Assembly (NCBI GenBank): GCA_013396995.1
Contig: VWZP01003889.1
Span: 496,001 to 560,000, forward strand
Origin: Dicaeum eximium
Taxonomy: Eukaryota; Chordata; Aves; Passeriformes; Dicaeidae
Reading direction: 5' to 3'
Length of the DNA stretch: 64,000 nt
In this document: in pieces, positions 24,510-36,800 of the stretch
How the letters are laid out: every line of letters begins with the position of its first letter
How positions within the stretch are numbered: position 1 is the first letter of the stretch
Program-made: the position numbers and the translations under genes
The notes under the pieces: model-generated
Seen by the model: only the letters and a program-made list of their open reading frames with translations
Told to the model about the DNA's origin: nothing
The model's database searches: none

Positions 24510-27500
24510 GTAACCTACTTCTTTATTTTATCTTATTAAAGGTCTATGCTTCATAATGCACTCATCAAAAGCAATGAATGTTAAAGTGTCTCTTGCCTTT
24601 AAGCATTTTTAACTTGTGGCTGTTGTAAATTTGGTGCCTCTAGGGACTTGGAAGCTACTGGAGGCCTTGAGGAGCAGAAATATTTGGGGTTAGGTCCTTA
24701 GGATTGGGTTGGCCTTGAGGGGGCTACAGTAATGCTTGTGAGCCTCAGCAGGTGTGAGCTGACTTCAAGAGTTTGTTGTTGTTTTTTTAATGTAATTTCA
24801 TATTGACAGATGAGGTAAGAGAAAATTGCATGCCATGGAAAACTGATTCTGAGAATGCAACTTCTCACTGAATCACGAACATGGATCTCCCATATGTACA
24901 TGCACAAGCTTCTTCCCTTCCCTTTCTTTCAGAAACAAAGTAATGGCTCAGTCACAGGAAAAAAAAATAAGGGAGAGGGCAAGAAGTAGACAAAAAGAGC
25001 AAACACTGCGTAAGTTTTAAAGGAAAAAAAAACTTTGAATCCTTTTGCCAGTTTTAAAGTTAGAGTGTATCGTACCTGATTTGCATGGCATGCCTGGATA
25101 GTAAATATTGGTCTGCAAATATTCTGCCATTCAAGTGCTCAGTTTGTGTAAACCAGAAAGTTAATGAAGCTCTTTTCAGTCAAATAATGGTTCCAGGCTG
25201 TTTGGCCACGAGATGAAATCGCTGAGGGAAGCTGGCTCAGTCTGTGCATGAGCACGCACAGCAGCAGTGCTGCTGCTTCCAGGGAAGGTGGCGAGGCTGA
25301 GTGGAAAAGGATCAAAAAGCTTTGCTTGTCAGAGGGGACGAGGCAGCTGGAAAGAGTGTGCAGGAACACTATGGATAGTCTGCTTCCTCTGTGTTGTATG
25401 AATATCTACTCCTTATGCATGGTGCTCTCCAAAATGACTGTTTGCCTATTTCCACTTAGATCAAGTTGAGAAAAATAAAAGCAAAGTAGTGCTGATGTAG
25501 TCTCATTGAATAGGAGCTTTCTTCAGGGAATAATAAGAAAGAGATTTTGAGAACACATGGTAGTGTATCCTGGTACACTTTAAGACAGAAGACTGTTTTA
25601 TGTTTTGAGGAGAGGTAGCTTTTTTTTGAGGATTGTAAAATATCAAGTGTTTGCTGGAATCTACAATAAAAACTTTCAGTTGTGGCTCTTATATCTATAT
25701 AGAATTATTAATGATGTAAAAACATAAACTGAAGTATTTGAAGGCACTCATGGAAAAAGAATAAACAACCTAGGGGAATGTTAACTTTTGAAAAAAATAT
25801 GTTAAAAAAAGCTCAGTGAATTACAACATCTCTGAGGCTGTTTCAAAATCCAGAGATCTTGGTTGAAAACTTGTGTAAGCTGGGACCTACATTTCAGTTC
25901 AAGTCATGCGAGTGAAAACCAGTTCTGTCAGCTCAGATGCTCTAAGATACCCCATAGAGACTGTGAAGCTTAATATAAATAAAAACCTTTCTCCCAGAAC
26001 AATCTGGGTCTGTAAAACTGGGCTTTCTTGTGGGTTGGAACTGCTTACCATGGGTGCACTGTAGGATAGATACTTGTCCTGTTTTGGCCCTAATCATTGC
26101 TGTTCCCCCTTCACTTCCATTATTAATTTGTATTATTATTATGAATTATTAATATGGTTTGGGAAGCAGATATTTTGCTACTCTGTTGGTCTGTTGGCAG
26201 GCACTAAGCACTGTAGCTGACACTACTTTGTCATGAATATGTGTTAAGATCACTTTGGGATGTCCAGTATTTGTGGGGAGGAAAAAAAAGTAGAGATCCC
26301 CCTCACATCTGGCTATTGTGAAGTGCTCAGTTCCAAGTTGATGCTAATTTATAAGTTATTATAAATATTTGGATTTGAAAATCCTTCTCATGAACTAAAA
26401 CAGGTCTGAATGAAGATATTCAGTGCAAATGTCCTTTGCTACCTTGGGATGTTTCAGTGTTCATTTCCAGTACTATTTTGAGCATCAGAGAGTTCTCTCC
26501 CTATTTAGTTCTGCTTGTATGGATGGGTGCTTTACAGATTTCATGTAAATTCCCCTAAACACTGTACATCATGCTGCTTCTTTTTATGGAAATGATGATA
26601 ATTTCAGATGCTTATTGCTCAGAAGCCTGATTGTTTCACTGGTATTTTTTGGAGGCAGAAGTGTACTTACTGATATGCCAAACACAACAGCAATAATCTC
26701 TTTTGCCTGCAATTATTTACACATTGTTTTGTCCACAATATAAGAAACTCTTAGGTCTATGTACACTAAGAGTTGTCATTTGACTTCTCTCAAATTTTGA
26801 GCAACAGCTTTCCTGCCTTTTTTCCTGTTTGTTTTTAAAAGAAAGTGTAATTCATTTGCAAAAGGCTTCAAAGAGGCTTTATCTTCCACTAAAGATAGAA
26901 AGTATATTGAAACTAAAAGGAAATTCTTGATTTTCTTTTTGTATTATCTTTTATTACATGAAATATAACTTGACTATACAATGCTAAGCAGGATCTCTGT
27001 TGAAATAAGGGATCTATTTTGACCTATTAATATCTTAGCTTTTGTTCAAATCTGAAACCTCTGTGTTACAATTATGGTTGTGGTTTGAGTAAATGTGTTG
27101 AACCAACAATAGTAGTAATATTTCTCATCATTTTATCTTGCTTTTCATCCATGATAATACTCAGAATCTTTATAAATATCTTAATGTTCTCAACAATGGG
27201 ATGGAGAAGTGGAAGAACGAACCATCCAGTGATGTAAAACATTAGTGGCAGAATATGAATGAACTCAGCTCAGTAACCACTTTTTGGGGCTCAGGAACTC
27301 TCTGTGAGCCCCCATGGACTAAGGAGTACATTAAATAAACCCCACTGCTCCCAGCAAGTAGAAATTGCTACACTGCTCCATACCTGGGAGTAGAAGGCTT
27401 GCAGGCAAAAATCCCTGCTGGTTTTCTTCAAAATTAGAAAAGTGCAATGATAAAGAAAGTACACAGAGATGCCAAGGAGTGAACTTGTCCCTGTTAAAGC

Positions 27501-29789
27501 AGAGGAGTGGAGTGGAAAACCTTGGAAGTTTCAGAACAGGAGCCTGTCTGTCCTCTGGGGCAGCTGCATTATGAATCTAGTGATTTTTGTTTAATATTTG
27601 GAGTGGATTGCTGGAGAAGTATTTGATAGAAAACAAAAGAAAATACCTTAGGAATAATCTTGTATTGGGAATTAGTGGCCAGTGCAGAGACACAGGTGAG
27701 TGTCCATGAGATGCCATCATTCAGTATAAATATAACACAAGCACCTTTTCTTCCTCTGCTTTTATTCTCTTTCATGTTTTTGAGGTTTCACCTCACACCT
27801 GCATATACTGAAATAGTCATAGGTAGATTTTTAGGTATCAGTGCCTTTAAATCATTCCTGCCTTTGAATCAACTTGTTCTTGCTTTGCATCATGACAGTA
27901 TGTTCCACGTTGTAGGAATTATGTGAAGATGTGTCTGATGAACCACTGTTGATCTGTATTTCAAAACTGACAAATGTTCAATTGAAAGTAATAGCAGCTG
28001 AAAGCTTTTATATGAAAAACCTCTCAAGAACAACCTGAGAGTTGTATGGATTTGGCCTCCCCTGTTCAGGTGTTTTGCCACAACACTTAAAGCTGCTTTT
28101 TAACTTTTGGGGCTGACAGTAGTTCTACCTTCATATTAACTTAGAGTTTCTGAAGGTGTGGAAGACTCCAATGCTTTTTCTAGGACTCCCTTACTGGGAT
28201 ATTGATGTTGGCATTTAGGCCATGCCTGCTGATATCTGCACTTGCTGTTGAGCAAAGTGGCACCTACCTCTAATCAGAGACTCAAGGAAAACTCAGACAT
28301 GATGGGAAAAAAGGACACTTTTTCAGAAAAATTACTTTAGAGAACATTTAGGTCAGACAAACAGTCAGAAACTGCTTTTTGTGGAAAGGGTTGAGTAAAA
28401 TCACGCTCTGGGAAGAGAATCCATTGGGATTATGTCCAGCAGATAAACTGCTCAGGGTTAGGACTGTCCTCTCCATACCCCTCTCATACTGCTCTTAAAG
28501 GAAAAGAAAGCAAACTACAATTTTTTTTTTGTGATGTGGATATTCACTGCAAGAAGATCCAGGTTTCTGTTCAATTCTGTACAGACTCCCTGTAACTACT
28601 GTAAATTGGCAGGCAGGTTTTGGTATCTGACTATTTTCTGGCAAGTTTTCCTCCTTTGTCATGATAACACAAAGTGAGCTATGCTAATTCTCAGTTACAC
28701 CTGCTTGCTTCCATACAGTTTACCAGTGGTGTTTTTCCACTTTTCAGAGTGCATTTAACATCAAGCCTCTATCCTAATTTCTGGCGTAAAAACTTTTATT
28801 TCCACAGAAAAGTCAGTAGGGAGCTTCAGTTAATGGCACACTACAGTACATAATTATCAGTTTTATTTGCTAAGTTAGAAGGCAAGTTTTATGAGGTATT
28901 TAGACTACATTTAACCTGCAAAAATAATATCCTATAAACTCATGAAAAGTAGCAAGGCCATTAATTTCAAGTTTTGGAGTCTTCTAGTTTAGTAAGCACA
29001 AACAGGTTTGTCACTTTGAATTAATACATGGCAGTATTTGAACTGTTTTTAATTGGATGTACAGTTAAAAAGTAGTCATTTAGTCTTTAGCATTTGCTTT
29101 TTTTGTTTGTATCTTCTGTAATCTGTGTCATTTTGATTAAAACTTAGCATTAGGAAAAAAAATACTTATAAATGTCTAGTAAAGTTGCTTGAAGATGCCA
29201 TTTTTTTCAGTTTACAAATACTGACTGTAATTTAAAAATTACTTTAAAATCCAATTTATATCAAGATTTCTTGCCAGGGATGCGATATTGAATAGAAATG
29301 ATAGAAAACAGAGAGCAGAGTTGGTGTTCCTTTCTTCTTTAATATGGTGTGTTGTTTTAGTGATTTTTATTTAGGCAGTTGGAAAAAAAAATCTGTCACG
29401 GGTAAGGCAATCTTTGACAGCATAACAGCTTGTGTGAGCTTGCCTGCTTGTTGGCAAACTGGCAGGAAGTAAAGGGTCACAGTAAGCAGAAACAGACCCA
29501 GGTAAGGTTAGAAGGGAACACGTTTGGAATTACAAACAGCATCAGGAGCAGGGTGTGTTGAATCCAAACAGGTGATGGAAAGCAGCTTGTCCAGGGGAGG
29601 TTGTCAGCAGGGTTATGGAGAAAGGGGATCACGGGCACGAGAAGAGCCCAGTGCTTGGTGCTGCCAAGTCAGAAGCAGCGTTTTGAAGGCACAGGAGTGT
29701 ATTTGTGGAGCTGAAGGGAGCACACATAACAACATGTGCTCACTTTGAAGATAAAAACACAGTGTGTGGCAGGAGCAAGAGCTAACAAG

Positions 29790-29910
29790 GTCCCATGATG
29801 TGTAAACAGAGGGATTAGGTATAAATCAAGAGAGATAATGCTGCTCTGCTGTAAAGCTCCAGTAAGACTACAAGTGGAATATTGTGTCCCATGCTGGACT
29901 GGCAGATGAG
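29790..29910 (+). mobile_element. possible ancient CR1/L3-like LINE fragment
   Basis: The stretch 'aatgctgctctgctgtaaagctccagtaagactacaagtggaatattgtgtcccatgctggact' resembles the conserved segment near the end of CR1/L3 ORF2 that runs 'gt(a/g)ag(a/g)cc.ca..tggaatactgtgt.cag.tctgg'. The match is short and diverged, no 3' terminus follows it, and it runs into a 16-base A run. I give it as a likely old remnant only. Chance similarity cannot be excluded by eye. Confidence 0.4.
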
Positions 29911-29926
29911 AAAAAAAAAAAAAAAA
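29911..29926 (+). repeat. poly(A) run
   Basis: Sixteen A directly follow the possible old CR1 fragment. CR1 does not use poly(A), so this is probably unrelated. Confidence 0.85.
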
Positions 29927-31635
29927 CCAACCTAAACAGACTACTTTGATTCCTGGAAGGTAATAAGAGGGTAAAAAAGCTTATTTAATGATTAGGATGT
30001 TTGTTTTATGAGGGAGGATTTGGACAGCTCTGCATGCTTGGCCTTACAAGCCATGGAGTGCCAGAAGAGTTGATTGCAGTGGGTGAGTGCTTCCAGAGCC
30101 CTGCTGCACCTGGGAGGGAGCAACATGCAAAATGCAGCAGAGCTGGGGTGGGAGCAGCTGGGATGGCCATGTGCCCATTGGAAATTCATGATGTGCATTA
30201 AGAGGGAGTTCCTCTTCAGTACACCAAGGATGCACCTTAACACCAGCTGAAGTGACTGCAGCAGGCAGTGCTGGCATTTAAAGGCAAAAATATCATCCTG
30301 CTGTTGATTCCAGTGAGCTTTCAGCTGGCCCTCTAATTGAGAAATCTGGCTGAATAAAGACCAATAAAAAACCCGATTGACTTTATTCTCTTTGAAGGGT
30401 CACATTTTCATCCAAAATGTATTACAGGAGATGACCTTTACAAAGCAGGTTTCTTTGTTAAAAGTGTCCTGGTGACATCGTGGGTTGACACCAAGATAAC
30501 AAGATTGCAGCCTGGCTGCTGTGATGACAGAGACTTTTTTTGTATGTGTCTGTCATCAGAGCACTGTTTAATACCAGCAAGGACAAAATCTGCCTAACAC
30601 AAAGTTCCTGTCATGGGGAAGGAAAGAGAAGCTCACAGAGAAGAGAAAGAGCGCAGTAATTTGTGGTAACCTGGCAAATAATACAAAATTATTTTACAAA
30701 CCTGGCTGGGCATTGGATTGGTTGTGTGGGAAGTGCCCAGGTGCATCTTTTTGCAAGGGCACAGATAAAAGTGCAGAGCTTTTGGCAGCTGCTGTTCTGA
30801 ACAGCCTCAAGCAGTCAGGTGAGGTGTGAGCTGCTGCCACTGATGCTGCTTGGAAACTTCGTGGGTTTGTCTTTTGACAATAAAACTTTCGCTTTATTAG
30901 GAATAGTTCAACATTACCACTCTTAGTGCAGCAGTTCACTATTCAATCTTCACTACTTATTTTTTTAGCTTACTGCACAAGAACAAGACTTTTTTTTTTA
31001 ATAGTTTTCTGAAGGGTGGAGATGATTTTAGATGCAAGAAAATAATTTTATTTTGTTTTGTTTTGTAAGCCAGTGTTGGCTAATGTTCAGAAAAAAGCAC
31101 AATATTCCTGGGTCATGTCTGGGAAAAACACAAGGCTGTTAGCCAAGTTTTGTTGTTCATGTCACTAGAAAGAAAGCACAGGCAATAAAATGTGCATATA
31201 GATTTTTTAAAAAAAATTTCCTTTTAAATTGTTGAAATTGTTCCAAATTTACTTGCAGAAGTTTTTTATCTAGTTTCTCTTAGTGTAAGGTACTCAATAT
31301 GGCCAACATCCTTTGTCTGTTAGGAAATTTTGGTATTGGTTTGTGAATTTTTGTGGTGTGGGGCTGTGGTAAGAAAGAGCTTTGCTGCAAAAGTTCCAAT
31401 ATAATAAGTAGCCAAACACTAAATCCTGTAGTTTTCCTGTCCAAAAGGTACCAATTCTTTGTTTCCTGAAGCTTTACTAAACAAAAATGATACTTGTTGT
31501 GAAAAAAAATAAGAGCAAGGTATTGTTACCAATTTCAAGAGGACTTGTGGTTCTATACTTCCAGTGTATTGCAAACAACATTGAATATGTTGTTTTCAAT
31601 AATTATCTAAAATGATCTTGTTGTGTTTATTTCAG

Positions 31636-31731
31636 ATGAGCTTGCAAATTCATCAGAAAACAGATTATCCTTGGAAGATCTCTTCAGAAAAGAGTTCATA
31701 GTTCATAATCCAGAAGCCAAATGGATTAATG
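31636..31731 (+). CDS. DPP10: DPP10 juxtamembrane/stalk exon (canonical exon 3)
   Basis: This 96-base exon has a 'ttcag' acceptor before it and a consensus 'gtaagt' donor after it. It is phase 1 at both ends: with the last base of the previous exon it reads D-ELANSSENRLSLEDLF and continues RKEFIVHNPEAKWIN, then one base carried over. This is the extracellular stalk just before the beta-propeller. The 'SLEDLF..(E/D)F..H(N/D)PEA(K/R)WI' pattern is conserved across the DPP4/DPP6/DPP10 family, where the 'LEDLF' segment opens the folded ectodomain. Compared with human DPP10 as I remember it, the changes are conservative (for example K/R before WIN). One N-glycosylation sequon (NSS) falls in the stalk, consistent with a glycosylated ectodomain. 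The exon size and phases match the previous exon exactly, so both can be spliced in frame. The next exon, expected to begin with an Asp codon and a TEVVY-like strand, was not found downstream. Confidence 0.95.
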
Positions 31732-33790
31732 GTAAGTTTCTAAGCTCTCACTTAATTTGAAACTAGGTAAAAATTTTCAGTCTTGAATGATATTACCCAG
31801 TCACTGAGAAAAAAAAAATCAATTAAAATTTCAAACGCTCTTGAAATTGGCCAGTGTCCCAGTTTTCCTTGTTGCTCTGAATCACGTCTCCTTCATTAAT
31901 TTTTGAAGTGGCTTTCTAATTTTAAAGCTCTGTCTAGTATAAACCCACTAAAATTATCTGTTCATGCTCCTGGCTCAGTTGGAAGCAGTGATGAAGAATT
32001 GTGTTTAAGAACTGGCTCTTGTTTGTGGATGCACAAGAAGATCAACACCATTAATATCTGAACTTTGGGATTCTGGTTCTCTTTGCATCTAGAAAAGACT
32101 TGAATATTTCAGTATACTTGTACTGTCAGAGTCATTTTCTGATGACTACGAATTGTATTTAGCATTCTGATTTATTAAATGATTTGTGCATGGCATGCAG
32201 ATTCCTCCAAAATTAAGCAGCTTTAATGTAAAAAAGAAAACAAATTTAAACTCTTTTTTTCATCTCATTGACTTCCTTTTCTCTTGCTGCCATGCCTTGT
32301 TCACTTTCTGTGTGTTTGTGAGAAATGTACATGCAATGAATGCAGTAGCAACTGCCTGGTTTGTGTCATTTTGGTAACCTGGGTGTCACTGCAGGTGACA
32401 AAATCAAAGGAATGACAACAGGATTTGTGCAAAACTGGGCAAGGCAAAACTATTGTGGAGTGCTGTGTGCAGGGCAGGAGTCTGGTGGCTGTGTGTGTAA
32501 ATTCAGAATGACTTTGCATGGAAATAATTCTTCAATTATATCAACTCTGGCATTCAACTATACCTAGAACTGCTTTACTTAGCAGGGAGCTGTGTGATTG
32601 AATTATTGCTTTATGATAAACTCTGAAAAATGAAGTGGGTATAATAGGGATAAGTGCATTTAAAGCAAAAGCATAAAAAGGAGAAAAGTATGGTCAATCT
32701 GGTTTTTTTCAGGACCTGCTCTGGTGTTATTTGTTACCCATTAGTTCAGGGCTAAGAGGTGGGACACTCAGTTTAATTTCCTGCCACTCCTTTTCTCCAG
32801 CTCCTCCAGTGACATCTCACCTCTCTGCTGAGTTGCCCTTAGTTTCTTCTTTGGACTGGTTTCTGTCTGCAGTCAGTGTAAAAAAATGTGATACTGGGTA
32901 AAGCTGGAACAGTTCCCTTGCCAAGAGGATCAGTTTCTTGTGTATGGCAGAAAAGTCTTTTCCTGTGAGACTATTTGCTAATGAAATCATAAAGCAGATT
33001 TTCAATTTAGTGTAAAAAACACTGGTCCTGATTGTCAAATAAAGTGATCACAGACCCAGAATTGTAAACTAAAGTGGTCACTAAAAGCAGGTGGGAAGAA
33101 GCAAAGCAGAAGATCATTATGCTGGTTCCATCTATTACTATTGTTACTTAAAAAAATCCATGAGATTATTCTCCTAAGAACTCCAATAGTTCTTCATAAC
33201 ATGTGCAAAATATTCTATGCATAAAACTAGTACTAATTTCAAAACCCAGGGCAATAAAACTAAAAGGCTGTGGATGGAGTTACATTAAATATTGGTGATG
33301 CTATAAAACATGTAGTTTATTGTATTTCTTAACTCTCTTCTACAGCCTGTAATAATAGCAAAGCTTCTTTTATGAGTTTTCCAGATGTGGTAAAAAGAAA
33401 TGTAGAATTTGATGCTAAACCCTTGCTTGGATACAGGTTTCTTCTGTGGTCATCAAAATCCATCCTAAAAAGCTCCTACAGTGAAATATAATATTATAAG
33501 CATCATGGAAAAAATATAATTTGTATTAGGATCATGCAAAAAATTGTTGTAAACAATCCAGTCTAAAAGCTATGAGATTGTACAGGTATGAACTTTTCCA
33601 TCTCTTGAAAATAATATAAAAAATGCTATTTATTAGAGAAAGGCCCTGTGCTTTATTATCAGTGCATTTGTACTAATATCCAGTCCTTCTGCCATGATGG
33701 CTTTCTTTGAGTCAGTGTGAAAACTTCTGAGTTTGCAGTTTGGTGTTCTCCTGAGTTCATTGGCCAAAGAAACAATTAAGTCCAATAGTA

Positions 33791-33829
33791 CAAAAAAGAA
33801 AAAAAAAGAAAAAAATAGGAAAGAAAGGA
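33791..33829 (+). repeat. A/G-rich (polypurine) tract
   Basis: The run 'aaaaaagaaaaaaaaagaaaaaaatagg' continues into 'aaagaaagga', almost all purine. Confidence 0.8.
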
Positions 33830-36800
33830 CATTTTGTTTATTAGAGGATGTGTGTGTACAAGAAATAAAGAAAAAGTGGGGTAACTAAAGATTTATGAAC
33901 TGTTTAGTATTTTTGATAAACAGAGAAAAAAATATGTATAGGTTTTGGGACTTTTTTAACATTTTCTTTGAAAATAGCCAGTATAGTTAACGGTATCCAA
34001 TATCTTGGGCAATAAAAAACCCCAAGGAATAGTCTTGCAAAGCAGCATTTCTGTTTCCTGCTTCTATTTTTATTTCTTAAGACTTTATTTCCTGGCACTG
34101 TGGCATTGCAGTGATGGCATTATATGCATGGAAAATGAAATATGTAACTCAGATTCGTTACTGTGGAGCTGGAGGGGAGCATTTGGCACTTTCTTTGGAT
34201 ATTGGCAGGGCAAGTGAACTCTGCACAGGATGATTTTAGCAGAAAATAAATAGCTACTAACTACCTTTTACTCCTCTTGGAATAGGATAATTTGTATCCA
34301 TCTGAAAGTTTTATGGTCTTTCCCTCCTGGGAAGGGGTGGGAATAGAGATTGAAAAAGTGGTTCCTGCTGTTAGCAGCGTCTTCAGGGCCTGGAGCATGT
34401 TTTGTAGGAAAACAAAAAGAAAGATTTAGGGATTTCAAGTGGTGGATGAGTCCCTGTGTCCTTAGGTAAGGTCTGGTTTTTAACTGCTGCCCTTTAATGA
34501 AACTTTCCCTACTGATCTTTGGATTTCTCTGGCATTATCTTCCAAGCACTTTATTTCTTCCTTGTTTGAAAGCTCCTTCACTATAAAATCCATCCCCATG
34601 CAGCTATTTCTAGACTGCCCTTTAATAAGAGAAACCCTTAAATGCAGAAGTTTTTACAGTCCATTTCCTTTTCTGCTTGAAACTGAGTCCACAATTTTAT
34701 GGGCTTGCCACCAAAGTTAATAATTATGGAAATGTCTAAAGTTGGAGAGGAGATGTTGGTCTTTATCTGAGATAATCAGGTGTTGCTGAAGAAAATAAAA
34801 GAAACACTGTGAGCTAGTCTTAAAAGTGACAAAATATATTCCCATTTTATATAATATGTAAAGATAGACCTGTGCAGATGTCCAGCTTTCTTCTTCCTTC
34901 CTTTTTTTTCCTCTTTCTATTTTGGTTTATTTCAAAGGCAATATATATATTTTTTTTTTAACCTGACTTGGATTTTTTTCTTTCTTTGAATGAATTTACA
35001 AAGGAAAGAGTAAAAAAATAGGGATGAGAGGTAGTAATTTTGTTGAACATAACTTAGTAGTGTGCTAAGGTTTTTCAGTTTTAAATCTGATCACTTTGGC
35101 TGTAAAAGGACATGGTGGAGAATACACACAACCATTAACCAGTCCAATCCCTGTTAGCTGGAAAAGTGTTTCATTTCAGAAGGCATTCCAGTTGTCTGGC
35201 ATAATTTTGGAGACCTTAAATTAGAGTTCATCTTCCTGTAGCATTATTGATTTTTCAGGTTTTCTAATAGGAAATAAGAATTTAAAATGCTGCCAGTGAA
35301 TAATGAAAGTTGTTGAACCTGACAGCTCATTGGTGCAGAGTGAAGGATTTTTTCAGGATATTTTCCCAATTTCTTTTAAGTAACTTGGAAATATGTATCC
35401 TGCCCTGTGGGAAATACTGAGGACTCAACAGATTTGTATTCTATTACTGTGGTCTGTACTTACATCTCTTGTTTCAGGGACTGTAGCTGTTAATGACAAT
35501 AAAATTCAGAATATTTGTGTTTATTCCTCTGTGAATATTTGAGTTGCTTGCAGTTTTTTCTGTTTTTTTTCAGGCAGGTGTACAGTCAGCACAATGACAG
35601 CATTTTTCACTTATTTTAATAAAGAATTTTGCAGAAGAAGCTGCAGTCTGCTGGTGCTTCCCTTGGGTCTCTGTTGCCTCTTGTCTATCCTGAAAAATAG
35701 AATAAAAAGTGGGCCTGGGAAACCATGAAGATGGTTTGAAATTGCTTTAAAATTATTTATGATAAAAATTGAAGTGGTTTGGGAAGCACGGCGCAGGAAT
35801 TCCACAATACGCCAACTTCAGGCAGTAAAAATATGGTTTAAAACATTTGGCTCTTCTTAAAAGAAGCTTTTCCTGTGCATGAGATAAACACAAATTTGTT
35901 TTCACAGAGCTGAGTGTGTTGTGATGTTTGTCAATGGATATGGGTCAAGTGCAAGAAATAATCCATCTCTGAGCAATAAGAGATGAGATTCGGCTCCAGA
36001 AATCTGTCGCTGAGTTGGATTCAAAAAGCAAAGCAATACCTCTTTTAGAATGACATAGCTGTGTCTGTTGGCATTACTCTTGCAATCAGGGATGGCTATT
36101 AAGAGTGAAGTCCTCTGTTATTTTTTTCCCTGTCCCCTGAATGAGATGGGAGTCCCAAGTGGCCAGGCTGGAATGCAGCCATTGTGCAGAAAAGCACTTT
36201 TGGTGTGGCAGGGGCTGTGTTTGGTGCTCAGTGTTTGCTGGGATGTGATGCCTTAATTAATGCTCTGTCAGAGGCTTGGGCAGAAATGGTGAGGGGTGTG
36301 CTCAGTGTTACTCCTGCCAGTTCTGCACAGAGCTTTCATTTTTTGTTGGAATCTCTCTGTGCAGAGCCTGGAGCTGGAAGCCAGGCCAGGGAGTTGTTTT
36401 GTTGCCTGGGGTTCTCTGTGAAGAAACATTTTCTTATTTCTGAAAGGCAGCAGAGGGGGCTGGACTTTGATTGTCTGTGCTGCAAAAAGCAACCTGTGGA
36501 AGAGCAAGTGAAAATATCCTAAGAGAGCACTCCAGTCTTTGGAGGCTTTCAGCTAAAACTCTTCTTTCCTAAAACTCCAGCAAGTTGTGTGAAATACACA
36601 CCCAGGTTTTGCCGAGTCTGAAGACAAAGTTTTGGGAAAGGCCCAAAAAAATCTGAGATCTATAGAGTATCTCCAGGCTGGCTGATATTTCTCTCAGAAA
36701 CTGCTAAAAAGGGGAAAATAAGGCTTGATTGATACCACTGCACTGATTTATTGAAATAACTTCTTAAACAAAATAATTTAAACAATGTTTTTGTGAAAGA

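Larger units (their letters stand above)
24510..31635 (+). other. DPP10: DPP10 intron between transmembrane and stalk exons (complete)
   Basis: This complete 7,126-base intron runs from the 'gtaacc' donor to the 'tgtgtttatttcag' acceptor. It is phase 1, splitting the GAT (Asp) codon G|AT. It is AT-rich and CpG-poor. A possible old CR1 fragment and a 16-base A run lie near 29.8-29.9 kb. I saw no further exon, RNA gene or strong repeat in it; the small ORFs near 27.4-27.9 and 29.5-30.3 kb have no recognisable similarity and lack exon-like boundaries. Confidence 0.9.
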
